From Campylobacterales bacterium (lineage in GTDB: Bacteria; Campylobacterota; Campylobacteria; Campylobacterales; Sulfurimonadaceae): DNA of 38,145 bases. Shown here in pieces: positions 14,667 through 23,029 of this stretch (positions are counted from its first letter, which is position 1; each line of letters starts with the position of its first letter). Where the stretch lies: contig JACUTT010000020.1 of assembly GCA_014859655.1 (NCBI GenBank), positions 1 to 38,145 on the forward strand, written 5' to 3'. Made by a program: the position numbers and the translations under genes. The notes under the pieces were generated by a model. It did no database searches and was not told the DNA's origin. It was given only the letters and a program-made list of their open reading frames with translations.

Positions 14667-17600
14667 CTATTGTCTAAAAAGGTCCAGCAGGTCCTTCTCG
14701 TTCATTTTTGCGAAGCCCTGCTCTTTGCCCTCGTAGATGGCGTCCGCCAGGGAGCGCTTGTCCTCTTGCATCAAAACGATCTTCTCCTCAACGCTGTTTT
14801 CAACGATGAGTTTGTAGACAAAGACCGGCTTCTCCTGGCCGATGCGGTAGGCTCTGTCGGTGGCCTGATCCTGAGCGGCGGGGTTCCACCAGGGGTCATA
14901 ATGGATGACGGTGTCGGCGGAGGTGAGATTGAGCCCTACTCCGCCGGCTTTTAGCGAGATCAAAAAGACCTCCTTCTCGCCCGAGGTGAAGCTGTCGATC
15001 TCTTTTTGGCGGTTGCTCGTGGAGCCTGTGAGTTTGCTATAGGGGATTTGGGCCTTCATCATCTGCTCTTCGATGATCTCGAGCATCGTCGTGAACTGCG
15101 AGAAGATCAAAATGCGGCGATTCTCTTCGCGCAGCTCCTCGACCAGTTCAAGAAGCATCTGCAGCTTAGCCGACTCGGTGATCTTCTGCGCCTCTTCGGT
15201 CTTGAGCAGGCGCGGATCACAGCAGACCTGGCGCAGTTTCAACAAGGCGGCCAAAATGGAGATATGGCTCTTCGCCAGGCCCATCTGCGCTATCGTCTCG
15301 CGCACACTCTTCTCCATCGAGACACGGATCGTTTCATAAAGGCGCGCCTGTTCACCCTCAAAACTCACCAAACGTATCATCTCCGTTTTCATCGGCAGCT
15401 CTGTGGCAACCTTCTCTTTTGTGCGGCGTAGCATAAAGGGCGCTATGCGGCGGTTGAGTCGCTCTTGGGAGCCAATGTCGCGCTCTTTTTCTATGGGGTT
15501 TTGGTAGAGGGTTTTGAACTCTTTGAGTGTTCCCAAAAATCCTTCCATCACCGTATCGAAGATGGAGTGCAGCTCGCCCAGATGGTTCTCCATCGGCGTG
15601 CCGCTGAGTGCTAGGTGGTGCTCTGCTTTTATCTTTTTGGCTGCTTTCGCAGACTCTGAACGCGCGTTTTTAATCTTCTGCGCCTCGTCTAAGATCAGGT
15701 AGTAAAAAGAGACCTCTTCAAGTAAATCGGCGTCGAGGTTGAGCAGGGTATAGGTCGTGATAAGAAGGTCAAAATCGGTAATGTTTTCCATGATCTCTTT
15801 ACGGTTAGGGCCGTAGTAGAGGGCGACTTTTAGCTCAGGGGTGAACTTCTGCGCTTCGTTCTTCCAGTTACCCAGAAGCGAGGTCGGCGCGACGATGAGC
15901 ACCGGTTTGTTCAGTCTACCGGCCTCTTTTTCTATCTGCAGGTGCGCCAGGGTCTGGATGGTCTTTCCCAGTCCCATGTCATCCGCGAGTATCCCGCCGA
16001 AACCATACGCTCTGAGAAACTGCATCCAGGCCACGCCCTCTTCCTGATAACTGCGCAGGGTAGCCTTGAGCTGTTTTGGCGCTGGTATTTTTCTGTCTTG
16101 TGAACGCATTTCCTTGCTGAGCCTCTCCAGGCTCGTCTTGTCCTCGATCTGAAAACGGCTGTTGAGATTTCCCATGGCCTGCGCCTCGTATCGGCGCAGC
16201 TTGAAACCCTGAGAGTTGGGCTTGTCGATGAGCTCGTAAAACATCTTCAGTATCGGGCGCAGTATCTCGCAGCTGAGCGAGACATAGCTCTCCTCATCGA
16301 GTTCGAAACAGACCTCCTCCTCTTTTTCAAGGTCCGTCCCCGCCTGCAAGAGCTGTGTGATGATGGGAAGCAGAGGAAGTTCCTGCTCTTCGACGCGGAT
16401 ATGCATGCCCAGGCTGAACCAGTGCGAGGTTTCTTTGACATTCACGCTCACCTTCTCTACCGTGTGAAAGTCGAGCTTGAAGCCCTTTGCTCTGATAAAT
16501 TCATACCCCTCTTCGCTCAGCGCATCCTCATCATCCAAAAGCCTTTTCCACGTGAGGATGTTCTGCGCCTTGAGCACTGTTTCGCTTTGGACAAATCCGT
16601 AGGCTTTTATCCGTTCGATAAAGCGGGCCTCTTCGTGCAGGTCGCGCTCTATCTTGAGCTTCTCTTGGCTTAAAATATGCGAGGCAAAGGCCGGGTAGGC
16701 CTTGATATAAAAGCCCTTGTACTTAAAGCCCGGCTCAATATAATAAACATCGTTTCTGCGCAAGAGCGTCAGACAGGGTGCAGGCCTGAGATTTTCAAGA
16801 CTTTCAAGCTTGAGACTCATCGGTGACTGTATCTCGAGTTCAGGCAAATGAGAGGCCAGTTCCAGTGCAAAGCCCTCAAGTTCAGAACGGCTGACCTTGG
16901 GCGCTCTGCAGAGCAGTTCGAGCTGCTGCACATCAAGACTTGTTGCGACGGTGCCGACGCTCTTGTTTTTTGCATCGACGTAGAGCGGCGGGGTCGTTGT
17001 GAGAAGATAGCTCTTCTCACCCAGTCCCAAAGAGATCTGCGCGAACTCCGCCTCTTCCTTCCATTTCAGCCTTAAACTTCTCTCTTCTGAGTACTCCAGT
17101 GCTTTTTTGTAGCCCTTCTGCCAGTAGCAGCGTCCCGTTTTCACCGCCGCTTCGAGTACTAAAGCACCCAATCTTCCGCGCAGCACTGCCGTCGTCTTGA
17201 TCCCCTCGGCCAGCACCTTATACAGAAGAATCGCCTCCTTGTCGCTTTCGCGCAGGTATTCGGGGGCTTTGTAGGCGTGAAATAAGCTGTTTGGGCGCGC
17301 ACGGTTCACCTTGCCGTAGCCGCCGTCTTTGAGCTGGCGCGCGGTAAAGAGGCTCAGTTCGATATTTTTTTCGTAGTTGTCAAAATGGAGCTCATAAAGC
17401 AGGATCGTCGAGGTCTCAAAAGACTCATCGGCTTTCAAAAAGGAGGCGCGAAGGCGGAAGAGCCAGTTTTTCTTCTCATCCTCACTGCTGGGTGCAAAGC
17501 TCTTTTTTACCGCTTTCTCTTCAAGCTCGCTTGAACGATCGAGGTAGGCCAATGCGGAAGAGATGACATGCTTGCAATTTTTTCCCACAGGACAGGAGCA

Positions 17601-17819
17601 CTTGCCCAGTATGCGGGTACCCTCGTTTTGGGTGTAGACGTTGATGGTCTGCTTGTAGAGTTTGCTGCCCTGGGTCGTGGAGAGGATCTGCATGATACCC
17701 TCGGAGATCATGGTGGTGCTTTTGATCTCGCTGAGCGAGGCTTCGTTGTAGTCATAGCCGCGCGAAAAAGAGGAGGCGTCGGCGATGGATCGGATGTCGG
17801 AGAGAGAAAAGAGGATCAT
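14667..17819 (-). CDS. SWIM zinc finger / SNF2-family DEAD-like ATPase (HepA/RapA type)
   Basis: 1050 residues from the chosen ATG. An N-terminal SWIM finger (CSCPVGKNCKH) is followed by a long middle region and a SNF2 motor: ADDMGLGKTIQT (Walker A, about 15964-15990), DEAQKIKN (Walker B), SGTPMENHLGELHSIFD, FSQFTTML, and motifs V-VI with SLKAGGVGLNLTSAD and QATDRAYRIGQ. SNF2 ATPases translocate on DNA and displace bound proteins; the bacterial substrate is unknown. The frame is open to an ATG at 17870, but 17819 is preferred: an extended -10 TGGTATAAT lies between the two, and the longer form would nearly reach the divergent gene. Bacterial SWIM-SNF2 genes are common and not in themselves a defence system. 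Confidence 0.92.
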   Translation of the reverse strand: MILFSLSDIRSIADASSFSRGYDYNEASLSEIKSTTMISEGIMQILSTTQGSKLYKQTINVYTQNEGTRILGKCSCPVGKNCKHVISSALAYLDRSSELEEKAVKKSFAPSSEDEKKNWLFRLRASFLKADESFETSTILLYELHFDNYEKNIELSLFTARQLKDGGYGKVNRARPNSLFHAYKAPEYLRESDKEAILLYKVLAEGIKTTAVLRGRLGALVLEAAVKTGRCYWQKGYKKALEYSEERSLRLKWKEEAEFAQISLGLGEKSYLLTTTPPLYVDAKNKSVGTVATSLDVQQLELLCRAPKVSRSELEGFALELASHLPELEIQSPMSLKLESLENLRPAPCLTLLRRNDVYYIEPGFKYKGFYIKAYPAFASHILSQEKLKIERDLHEEARFIERIKAYGFVQSETVLKAQNILTWKRLLDDEDALSEEGYEFIRAKGFKLDFHTVEKVSVNVKETSHWFSLGMHIRVEEQELPLLPIITQLLQAGTDLEKEEEVCFELDEESYVSLSCEILRPILKMFYELIDKPNSQGFKLRRYEAQAMGNLNSRFQIEDKTSLERLSKEMRSQDRKIPAPKQLKATLRSYQEEGVAWMQFLRAYGFGGILADDMGLGKTIQTLAHLQIEKEAGRLNKPVLIVAPTSLLGNWKNEAQKFTPELKVALYYGPNRKEIMENITDFDLLITTYTLLNLDADLLEEVSFYYLILDEAQKIKNARSESAKAAKKIKAEHHLALSGTPMENHLGELHSIFDTVMEGFLGTLKEFKTLYQNPIEKERDIGSQERLNRRIAPFMLRRTKEKVATELPMKTEMIRLVSFEGEQARLYETIRVSMEKSVRETIAQMGLAKSHISILAALLKLRQVCCDPRLLKTEEAQKITESAKLQMLLELVEELREENRRILIFSQFTTMLEIIEEQMMKAQIPYSKLTGSTSNRQKEIDSFTSGEKEVFLISLKAGGVGLNLTSADTVIHYDPWWNPAAQDQATDRAYRIGQEKPVFVYKLIVENSVEEKIVLMQEDKRSLADAIYEGKEQGFAKMNEKDLLDLFRQ

Positions 17820-17830
17820 TAAAAGGCTTT

Positions 17831-17860
17831 TTGGCAGATTATACCAAATCCCACTATAAT
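17831..17860. promoter_or_regulatory. Divergent promoter pair
   Basis: On the plus strand TTGGCA (17831-17836) and TATAAT (17855-17860), 18 bases apart, serve the small gene at 17885. On the minus strand the extended -10 TGGTATAAT (TATAAT at 17838-17843) serves the SNF2 gene, about 20 bases before its ATG at 17819. The two overlap, so the genes may compete for polymerase. Confidence 0.6.
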
Positions 17861-17884
17861 TAGGACTCATCTAAAAGGATTTTA

Positions 17885-18325
17885 ATGGACAACGAATATC
17901 TTTTGACTATGCTCGACGCGTGCATCTCCCATGCCACAAAACAGCTCACCGGAGATGAAAAACTCTCGCCTTTTGCCATGGTGCTGGAGCAGGACAATGC
18001 CATACGAACGCTTGATCATCATGAAGAAGAGGATGCCCTGCACTATGAGCTCTTGCTGGAGATGCTGCGCTTTGAGGCCAAAGAGGAGATCATAAGCGCT
18101 ATGGCGCTGGTCTCGCATGTCACGATCCCTGAGAACTTTTCGCCCGCTGTCTCAAGCGGCATCCGTATCCATGTCGAAGAGCGCACATTTGAGGCCAAAA
18201 ACACCCTCTCGGCGCGCCTACTCTACGTCCCCTACCAGCTCTTCAAGACAAAAGATGACCCGACTGTACAGATCCATCTGCATGACCCCATTCCTGTCGG
18301 TCTGGCCTGCGAGGTTTTTGTCTAA
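17885..18325 (+). CDS. Conserved-looking hypothetical protein
   Basis: 146 residues, soluble, acidic, without signal peptide or recognised domain. The N-terminal half is helical (MLDACISHATKQL, EEEDALHYELLLEMLRFEAKEE); the second half (GIRIHVEERTFEAKNTLSARLLYVPYQLF) looks beta-rich. The ATG is well placed, with AAAAGGA 7 bases upstream and a TTGGCA/TATAAT promoter before it. The stop overlaps the convergent YHS gene by 4 bases (CTAA). A function cannot be given. Confidence 0.75.
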   Translation: MDNEYLLTMLDACISHATKQLTGDEKLSPFAMVLEQDNAIRTLDHHEEEDALHYELLLEMLRFEAKEEIISAMALVSHVTIPENFSPAVSSGIRIHVEERTFEAKNTLSARLLYVPYQLFKTKDDPTVQIHLHDPIPVGLACEVFV

Positions 18326-18816
18326 TCCTGCGCTGAGTTTTCTTCACTAGGAGTATTCATAAGCTCCCACTGCTTCTGTCCCGCATCGAGTCTCGTTTCG
18401 ATCTCTCTGAACCACTCCTCTTTTGCCTCTTTGTCTTCAAAGAGATAGAGGGTGTCGTTATGGATCTGCCAGTTTTCGGGATTGCTATTGCGCAAGCTTC
18501 CCTCAGAGAGTGCGTAGGCGCAGAAGCCCCCGAAGGCCGGGATGTAGTTTTGCGGCGCCTCTTTGAAGGTTTCAAGGTTTTCGGCCGTTTCAAAATGCCA
18601 GTTTATTCCCTCGTATGCATAGCTGTAGCGTCCGTCCGCCTTGACGGCCTTGGCCGAGCTAAAATAGGCCACCGCATCGTAGCCCTTGAGCGCGACCTTT
18701 TCTACGCTCATCACCGCTGCAAGCTCCGCCTTCTGGGCGCACCCTGCCATAGCAAAGAGAAGAACTGCGCCGCACATCGCTCTGACTATATTTTTACTAA
18801 AGATTATAAACATCAT
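18322..18816 (-). CDS. YHS-domain lipoprotein
   Basis: 164 residues with a lipobox (LFAMAGC, lipidated Cys26) and a YHS-type domain: VALKGYDAVAYFSSAKAVKADGRYSYAYEGINWHFETAENLETFKEAPQNYIPAFGGFCAYALSEG split over about 40-105, in which Tyr, His, Ser and Cys positions resemble those of YHS proteins thought to bind metals. It is probably anchored in a membrane facing the periplasm. Two adjacent ATGs at 18816 and 18813 compete; AAAAAGG lies 3 bases before the first and 6 before the second, so the second may be used. An extended -10 TGGTATAAT is upstream. The gene is convergent with 17885 and divergent from 18863. Confidence 0.85.
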   Translation of the reverse strand: MMFIIFSKNIVRAMCGAVLLFAMAGCAQKAELAAVMSVEKVALKGYDAVAYFSSAKAVKADGRYSYAYEGINWHFETAENLETFKEAPQNYIPAFGGFCAYALSEGSLRNSNPENWQIHNDTLYLFEDKEAKEEWFREIETRLDAGQKQWELMNTPSEENSAQD

Positions 18817-18833
18817 TTACCTTTTTAAGTGCA

Positions 18834-18839
18834 ATTATA
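18834..18839 (-). promoter_or_regulatory. Extended -10 of the YHS lipoprotein gene
   Basis: The minus strand reads TGGTATAAT (TATAAT at 18834-18839), 17 bases before the first ATG. It is the same nine bases as upstream of the SNF2 gene and of 25284. Confidence 0.55.
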
Positions 18840-18862
18840 CCAATCTTCTCTACAATGTCGAA

Positions 18863-19756
18863 ATGAATAAGACAAATACGATCAACGGACTTTTCCACAT
18901 CCCCGACGAGGGAAGTTTCCTTAAAAAACTCATACTCAGCCACCCAAGCGTCTATAACCCCGACATTGTTCTCGCCTTCAAGCTTTTGCACGAGGCCTAC
19001 CCTGAACTTCAGCTTGTCCACAAGGAGCACTACTTTGCCCTTCTTCTGCCGAGCGAGTCCGAGGGCGTGACGCTTGAAGCGATGCTGATCACCACCCAAA
19101 ATGGCGACGAAAAGCTTTTGAGCATCTATCACCGTCTCCATTTTGACGAGGAGCTCTACCCGCAGGGGCCGCGCGTCATCGAGGCCGACGCCTTTTTGCG
19201 TCTGAGCGCCGTCCTTGTCAATGTGCCCATAAAGTGGCGTGTCGAGGCCCTGGCCTCCTTGCTGAACTATCAGGTCAAAGAGGCGCTCTCCATCGAGATC
19301 ACCATGCTCAGCCTGGCTGATGGCAATATGCAGATCGCGGAAGAGAACATCATCCCCTTCATCAACAATGCCATAGGCCGCTATATGCTCGCGAGCACGC
19401 TTGACGGGCTGGACTACATTCGTCCGATGAACAGCGAGGATCTAAGCCGGCTTGTTTCGCGCTACTGCGACATCCCGCTTCTCAGCGCGGCTGCAGGAGT
19501 GGAAAAGCTTGAGGATTTTGCGCTGGATGTGCGCCGTTCGGAGGATGTCTTTATCCCCAACTTCGCCTCCTCAACGATCTGTCTGATGTTTTTGCTGATC
19601 GAGAAGAAGACCTCTTCGGCCATGCTTGAGAAGGGGAGTTTTAAGACGATAAAAGAGTTTCTGCTCGACAAACACGCGCTGTATAAACTGCGCGATATAA
19701 GCGGTAAGGGAGAGATGCTGGGAAATTTTCAGCAGCTCAGTGAGCCCTCTGCCTAA
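18863..19756 (+). CDS. Hypothetical protein, unknown
   Basis: 297 residues, soluble, no recognised motif. The open frame extends to 18686, but that part overlaps the lipoprotein gene and its promoter; the ATG at 18863 (MNKTNTINGLFHIPDEGSF) is preferred. The ribosome site is weak. The sequence is helical and acidic with regions such as FKLLHEAYPELQLVHKEHYF and IPFINNAIGRYMLAST. It is convergent with the MerR gene, with two bases between them. I could not attach a function. Confidence 0.72.
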   Translation: MNKTNTINGLFHIPDEGSFLKKLILSHPSVYNPDIVLAFKLLHEAYPELQLVHKEHYFALLLPSESEGVTLEAMLITTQNGDEKLLSIYHRLHFDEELYPQGPRVIEADAFLRLSAVLVNVPIKWRVEALASLLNYQVKEALSIEITMLSLADGNMQIAEENIIPFINNAIGRYMLASTLDGLDYIRPMNSEDLSRLVSRYCDIPLLSAAAGVEKLEDFALDVRRSEDVFIPNFASSTICLMFLLIEKKTSSAMLEKGSFKTIKEFLLDKHALYKLRDISGKGEMLGNFQQLSEPSA

Positions 19757-19758
19757 GC

Positions 19759-20100
19759 TTACATGCTTTCGACATCTTTGATGTCCTTGCCCGAAAGCGC
19801 TTCCATCTTTTCCTCGATCATTGTCAAAAAAACCTCTCTGTTTTCCTCTTGCATATAGCTGTTTAGTATCTCCAGGATACATTTTATGCCGTTTGCATTG
19901 ATTTTGTTAACGCTGGCAAGATAGTGCACAAAGGTGATCAGTTTCACGTCGTTTATCGAATAAAGTTTTTTAATTTGCTCTTTGTGGTGAGGAAAAAGTC
20001 CCTTCTCCTCATACATCTTCAACGTACGCACCTTTGCGCTTAGAAGTTCAGCGATGCTGCTAAGAGGAAGAACATCCTTATTGTTGTCCAGTATTGCCAT
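19759..20100 (-). CDS. MerR-family transcriptional regulator
   Basis: 113 residues. The N-terminal helix-turn-helix (LSSIAELLSAKVRTLKMYEEKGLFPHH) and wing (KLYSINDVKLITFVHYL) are typical of MerR proteins; the rest is a short dimerisation helix (NREVFLTMIEEKMEAL). No conserved Cys in the effector region, so it is not a classical metal sensor, and it is closer in size to HspR-like or small stress regulators. It is divergent from a small cytochrome c, with 184 bases of AT-rich DNA between them that carry alternating TGTAAA/TTTACA half-sites. GAGAAGG lies upstream of the ATG. Confidence 0.83.
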   Translation of the reverse strand: MAILDNNKDVLPLSSIAELLSAKVRTLKMYEEKGLFPHHKEQIKKLYSINDVKLITFVHYLASVNKINANGIKCILEILNSYMQEENREVFLTMIEEKMEALSGKDIKDVESM

Positions 20101-20173
20101 GCCTTCTCCTTTTTGATTTATAAATAGATTTATACCCTTATCAAGCTTATATTAACTGAAACAGTTTTTATAT

Positions 20174-20213
20174 TTTACAAACAAAGTGTAAATATTTTAC
20201 ATACTATATGTAA
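20174..20213. promoter_or_regulatory. Array of alternating TTTACA/TGTAAA half-sites
   Basis: Four half-sites alternate in orientation: TTTACA (20174), TGTAAA (20187), TTTACA (20196) and TATGTAA (20207). They make three overlapping inverted repeats: spacing 7 (20174-20192), spacing 3 (20187-20201, a perfect 6-3-6) and 7-3-7 TTACATA-CTA-TATGTAA (20197-20213). This looks like an operator cluster between the MerR gene and the cytochrome c gene. Confidence 0.55.
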
Positions 20214-20284
20214 TTTATTTGCATTTAACACAATCTATCGTATCATAAAACTCGTTTATACAAATCAAGCTAAAAAGGAAAAAA

Positions 20285-20608
20285 ATGTTACAAAAAACAA
20301 TTTTTGTTGTACTGGCCTTGGCCTTAAGCATTATCCCGGCACAGGCAGATATTAAAAAAGGCTCAAAAGCCTATCTGAAACAGTGTAAAAAGTGTCACGG
20401 AAACGGGACAAAAGGGGCTTCAATGAAAAGCCAGGCAGAGTGGAATGAGGCATTTGCAGACAATGCAAAAGTGTTCAAACAGTGGCACGCAGGCACCAAA
20501 GGCGAAAAGTACGTTAGCAGTAAGAAGTTTTCCAAATTTGCGCCCCACCTGAAGGACTTTTTGCACGAATATGGAAATGACTCGGGAAATGTGCCTTCTT
20601 GCGGCTAA
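20285..20608 (+). CDS. Small periplasmic cytochrome c (monoheme)
   Basis: 107 residues with a signal peptide (cut after IIPAQA) and one heme site, C34-K-K-C37-H38, as in class I cytochromes c. Met47 or Met residues near GASMKSQ are possible sixth ligands, but the short length leaves this open. The C-terminus has an extra Cys (VPSCG). It should act as an electron carrier in the periplasm. The ATG follows AAAAAGGAAAAAA, a clear ribosome site. An AT-rich region with inverted repeats precedes it, so expression is probably controlled by the divergent MerR protein or another factor. Confidence 0.88.
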   Translation: MLQKTIFVVLALALSIIPAQADIKKGSKAYLKQCKKCHGNGTKGASMKSQAEWNEAFADNAKVFKQWHAGTKGEKYVSSKKFSKFAPHLKDFLHEYGNDSGNVPSCG

Positions 20609-20637
20609 ATCGCGATTAAACTCCAAAACTCCCGACT

Positions 20638-20664
20638 AAAAAGGGCAGGCTCTATGCCTCGCCC
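20638..20664 (-). terminator. Intrinsic terminator of the DUF420-like gene
   Basis: On the minus strand GGGCGAGGC-ATAGA-GCCTGCCC forms a GC-rich hairpin with one bulge, followed by TTTTT. It starts 12 bases past the stop at 20676. Confidence 0.75.
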
Positions 20665-20675
20665 GCAGCAATCCT

Positions 20676-21149
20676 CTAAAGTATGAACATAAAGTAGTAG
20701 ATCGATGCCGCCTGTATCAGTGTGACCGCGATACCCAGCATTAAAAACTTCGCAATCTTCTTGTGTCTTTGGGCCGTTTCGCCTGTTAGTGTCCCTTTTT
20801 TATACGCCTTAACCGAGGCAATGATCTGATATGACCAGAGGTTTACCGTCGCTATAGCAACAATGATATGCACGATCAAGAAGGTGATAAAATAGTTATA
20901 AGAGATCGAGCTCTCTTTCATATACTCGCCAAACCCGCCGGCCATACGCATTCCCACCTCAAAGACGACGATCATCACCAGCGTCATTGCAAAAACAGCC
21001 AGCTGCGACTTGAGATGCTTTTTGATCTCCCCTTTTACCGCAAAACGAACCGAAAAAAAGAGAAGAAAAGGAAGCAGCATAAAGTAGACCGCCACAAGAT
21101 CGAGATACATCGGAGCACGTGTGCCCAAAAAACCGGGTTCAAAAAACAT
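20676..21149 (-). CDS. DUF420-like membrane protein
   Basis: 157 residues with four membrane helices (about 15-35, 48-68, 86-110 and 132-156). The pattern, with FITFLIVHIIVAIATVNLW and a final GIAVTLIQAASIYYFMF, resembles DUF420 proteins, a family that includes CtaM-like factors for heme-copper oxidase assembly; assignment is by eye. The frame is open to 21200, but the ATG at 21149 (MFFEPGFLGTRAPMYLD) is preferred because an extended -10 TGCTATCAT (TATCAT at 21172-21177) lies inside the longer version. It ends in an intrinsic terminator. A link to the neighbouring cytochrome c is possible. Confidence 0.68.
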   Translation of the reverse strand: MFFEPGFLGTRAPMYLDLVAVYFMLLPFLLFFSVRFAVKGEIKKHLKSQLAVFAMTLVMIVVFEVGMRMAGGFGEYMKESSISYNYFITFLIVHIIVAIATVNLWSYQIIASVKAYKKGTLTGETAQRHKKIAKFLMLGIAVTLIQAASIYYFMFIL

Positions 21150-21276
21150 GAAAAGCCTTAATTTTTTTTGTATGATAGCAGTTTTTGAGCGCCAGGACAA
21201 AGCTTATACACAAAATCAGGCGCGGTGTCTGTATGTTTGAGTAATTATGCTAATATAAATCTAAAAAAGACAGCCC

Positions 21277-22185
21277 ATGCAAGCGAAAATAGAAAATATT
21301 ATCAGCGAAGTCGAAAAACGCATCGTCGGCAAGCGCGACAAGATCCAGCTCGCGCTCTGTGCTTTTTTGGCCGATGGCCATCTGCTCATCGAAGATCTTC
21401 CCGGCGTCGGCAAGACCTCCCTCGCAAAGGTCTTCAGCCATGTCCTGGGGCTCAAATATTCCCGTGTGCAGTTCACCTCTGACCTTCTTCCCAGCGATAT
21501 TCTGGGCGTGAACTATTTTGACACGACGATCTCGGCCTTTCGTTTTAAAAAAGGACCTGTCTTCTCGCAGTTTTTGCTCGCCGACGAGATTAACCGCGCC
21601 ACGCCAAAGACCCAGTCTGCGCTTTTGGAAGCCATGGAGGAGCATCAGGTCAGCATTGACGGGAACACGATGACCCTTCCCGAGCCCTTTTTTGTCATGG
21701 CGACGAAAAATCCCTTTGAAGAGGTAGGGACCTTCGAGCTGCCCAGCTCCCAGCTTGACCGTTTTGCCCTCTCCTTTTCGCTGGGCTATCCCGACCATGA
21801 GGCCGAACGTACGATCTTGAGTACCCATTCTCAGCTCAACCTCGACGCCCTTCAAAGCGTCGACATCAGCGTCCTTCACAGCCTGCGCGAGGCGGCGCAG
21901 AAGGTGCACATCAGCGAGCCTTTGCTTGACTACCTGCAGGAGATACTCGCCTTTACCCGCCAAAGCGGGCTTTTCAGCAGTGGCCTTTCGACACGCGGCG
22001 CGCTTACGCTTAGCCGACTCTCCAAGGCCTGGGCGCTTATTCAGGGCAGAGAGTATGTCATCCCTTCTGACATTGCTTTCCTGCTCCCTTTCGTCACTGC
22101 GCACCGTTTAAAATCCAAAGACGGCTCAAGCAGCCCAAGCGACATTGCCAATGAAATACTTAGCCACGTTCATCCGGATAGTTAG
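21277..22185 (+). CDS. MoxR-family AAA ATPase
   Basis: 302 residues. The Walker A motif is GVGKT (Gly43-Thr47 in EDLPGVGKTSLAKVF) and Walker B is LLADEINRA (Asp103, Glu104), followed by the family signature TQSALLEAMEEHQVSIDG and sensor 1 in FVMATKNPFE. MoxR ATPases act as chaperones in the activation of protein complexes, usually with DUF58 and von Willebrand factor proteins. It is the first gene of a three-gene operon; its 3' end overlaps the DUF58 gene by 35 bases. The -10 is TGCTAATAT (21248-21256); the ribosome site is weak. Confidence 0.94.
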   Translation: MQAKIENIISEVEKRIVGKRDKIQLALCAFLADGHLLIEDLPGVGKTSLAKVFSHVLGLKYSRVQFTSDLLPSDILGVNYFDTTISAFRFKKGPVFSQFLLADEINRATPKTQSALLEAMEEHQVSIDGNTMTLPEPFFVMATKNPFEEVGTFELPSSQLDRFALSFSLGYPDHEAERTILSTHSQLNLDALQSVDISVLHSLREAAQKVHISEPLLDYLQEILAFTRQSGLFSSGLSTRGALTLSRLSKAWALIQGREYVIPSDIAFLLPFVTAHRLKSKDGSSSPSDIANEILSHVHPDS

Positions 22186-23029
22186 ATCGATCCACACCCG
22201 GCCGACGAAATACTTTTTCATGGTCGTGTTGGGGATTGTCGGGCTCTTTTTTTTAGCCTATATGCACAACTACAACATCGTCTACCTCATCATGTTCTTC
22301 GTTTTTGCTCTGGCAGGAGCATCGAGTATCATCGGGCGGCTCAATCTCTATGAACTCGAAGCCTCAGTACTGACGGCCCAGAACTTTTTTGCCAACACCG
22401 TTTCCTCTTATACCCTCAGTCTGTACAATCCCACACCAAGGGAACGCTACGCGCTGGAGTGCTCCAACGCCGAGAGTTCTCTCACCGTCGATCTTCTGGG
22501 TGCGCAGCAGAGCAAGAGTCTCACACTCAGCTGCACCCCTTCGCGGCGTGGGCCCTTTTTCCTTCCCTCTTTGCAGATCGGCAGCTATTTTCCCCTGCCG
22601 CATGAGCTTCTCTACCGCCGCCTTGACCTCTCGTATGAGGCTCTTGTCTATCCCGAGCCAAAAGGGGAGCCTCTGGAGAGTTTCAGAGCAAAAAACCGCT
22701 CTTTTTTTGGCGAGCATGATGATTTTGAGGGGATACGCAGCTTCATCGAGGGGGAGTCGCCGGCGCTTATTCATTGGCCCTCTTATGCCAAAAACGGCGA
22801 ACTGATGGCAAAGGAGTTTGTCCTTCTCGAAGAAAGTGAAACACTGCATTTTTATTTTCAAGCGTGCGGAAAGGATGATGAGCAGAGGCTCTCGCAGCTG
22901 TGCCTGTGGGCACTGGAGTGCAGGGCCAAGGGCATCGGCTATAGCATCCATTTTCCCTCGCAGGTTCTGAGTTCACGTCAAAGGAGCCATCATGAGATTC
23001 TCAGCTTTCTCGCAGGCTACGCCCTCTAA
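22151..23029 (+). CDS. DUF58 domain protein
   Basis: 292 residues with two N-terminal membrane helices (about 24-42 and 47-65) and a C-terminal DUF58 domain: RRGPFFLPSLQIGSYFPLP and then EHDDFEGIRSFIEGESPALIHWPS, the family hallmark. A TTG at 22145 is in frame, but the ATG at 22151 is preferred. DUF58 proteins partner MoxR ATPases; their exact role is unproven. The ORF overlaps MoxR by 35 bases and the transglutaminase gene by 38, so translation is coupled. Confidence 0.9.
   Translation: MKYLATFIRIVRSIHTRPTKYFFMVVLGIVGLFFLAYMHNYNIVYLIMFFVFALAGASSIIGRLNLYELEASVLTAQNFFANTVSSYTLSLYNPTPRERYALECSNAESSLTVDLLGAQQSKSLTLSCTPSRRGPFFLPSLQIGSYFPLPHELLYRRLDLSYEALVYPEPKGEPLESFRAKNRSFFGEHDDFEGIRSFIEGESPALIHWPSYAKNGELMAKEFVLLEESETLHFYFQACGKDDEQRLSQLCLWALECRAKGIGYSIHFPSQVLSSRQRSHHEILSFLAGYAL

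Noticed and set aside
14667-17819. SWIM/SNF2 helicase as part of a defence island
   Set aside because: No methylase, nuclease or other defence gene is adjacent, and stand-alone SWIM-SNF2 genes are common in bacteria.
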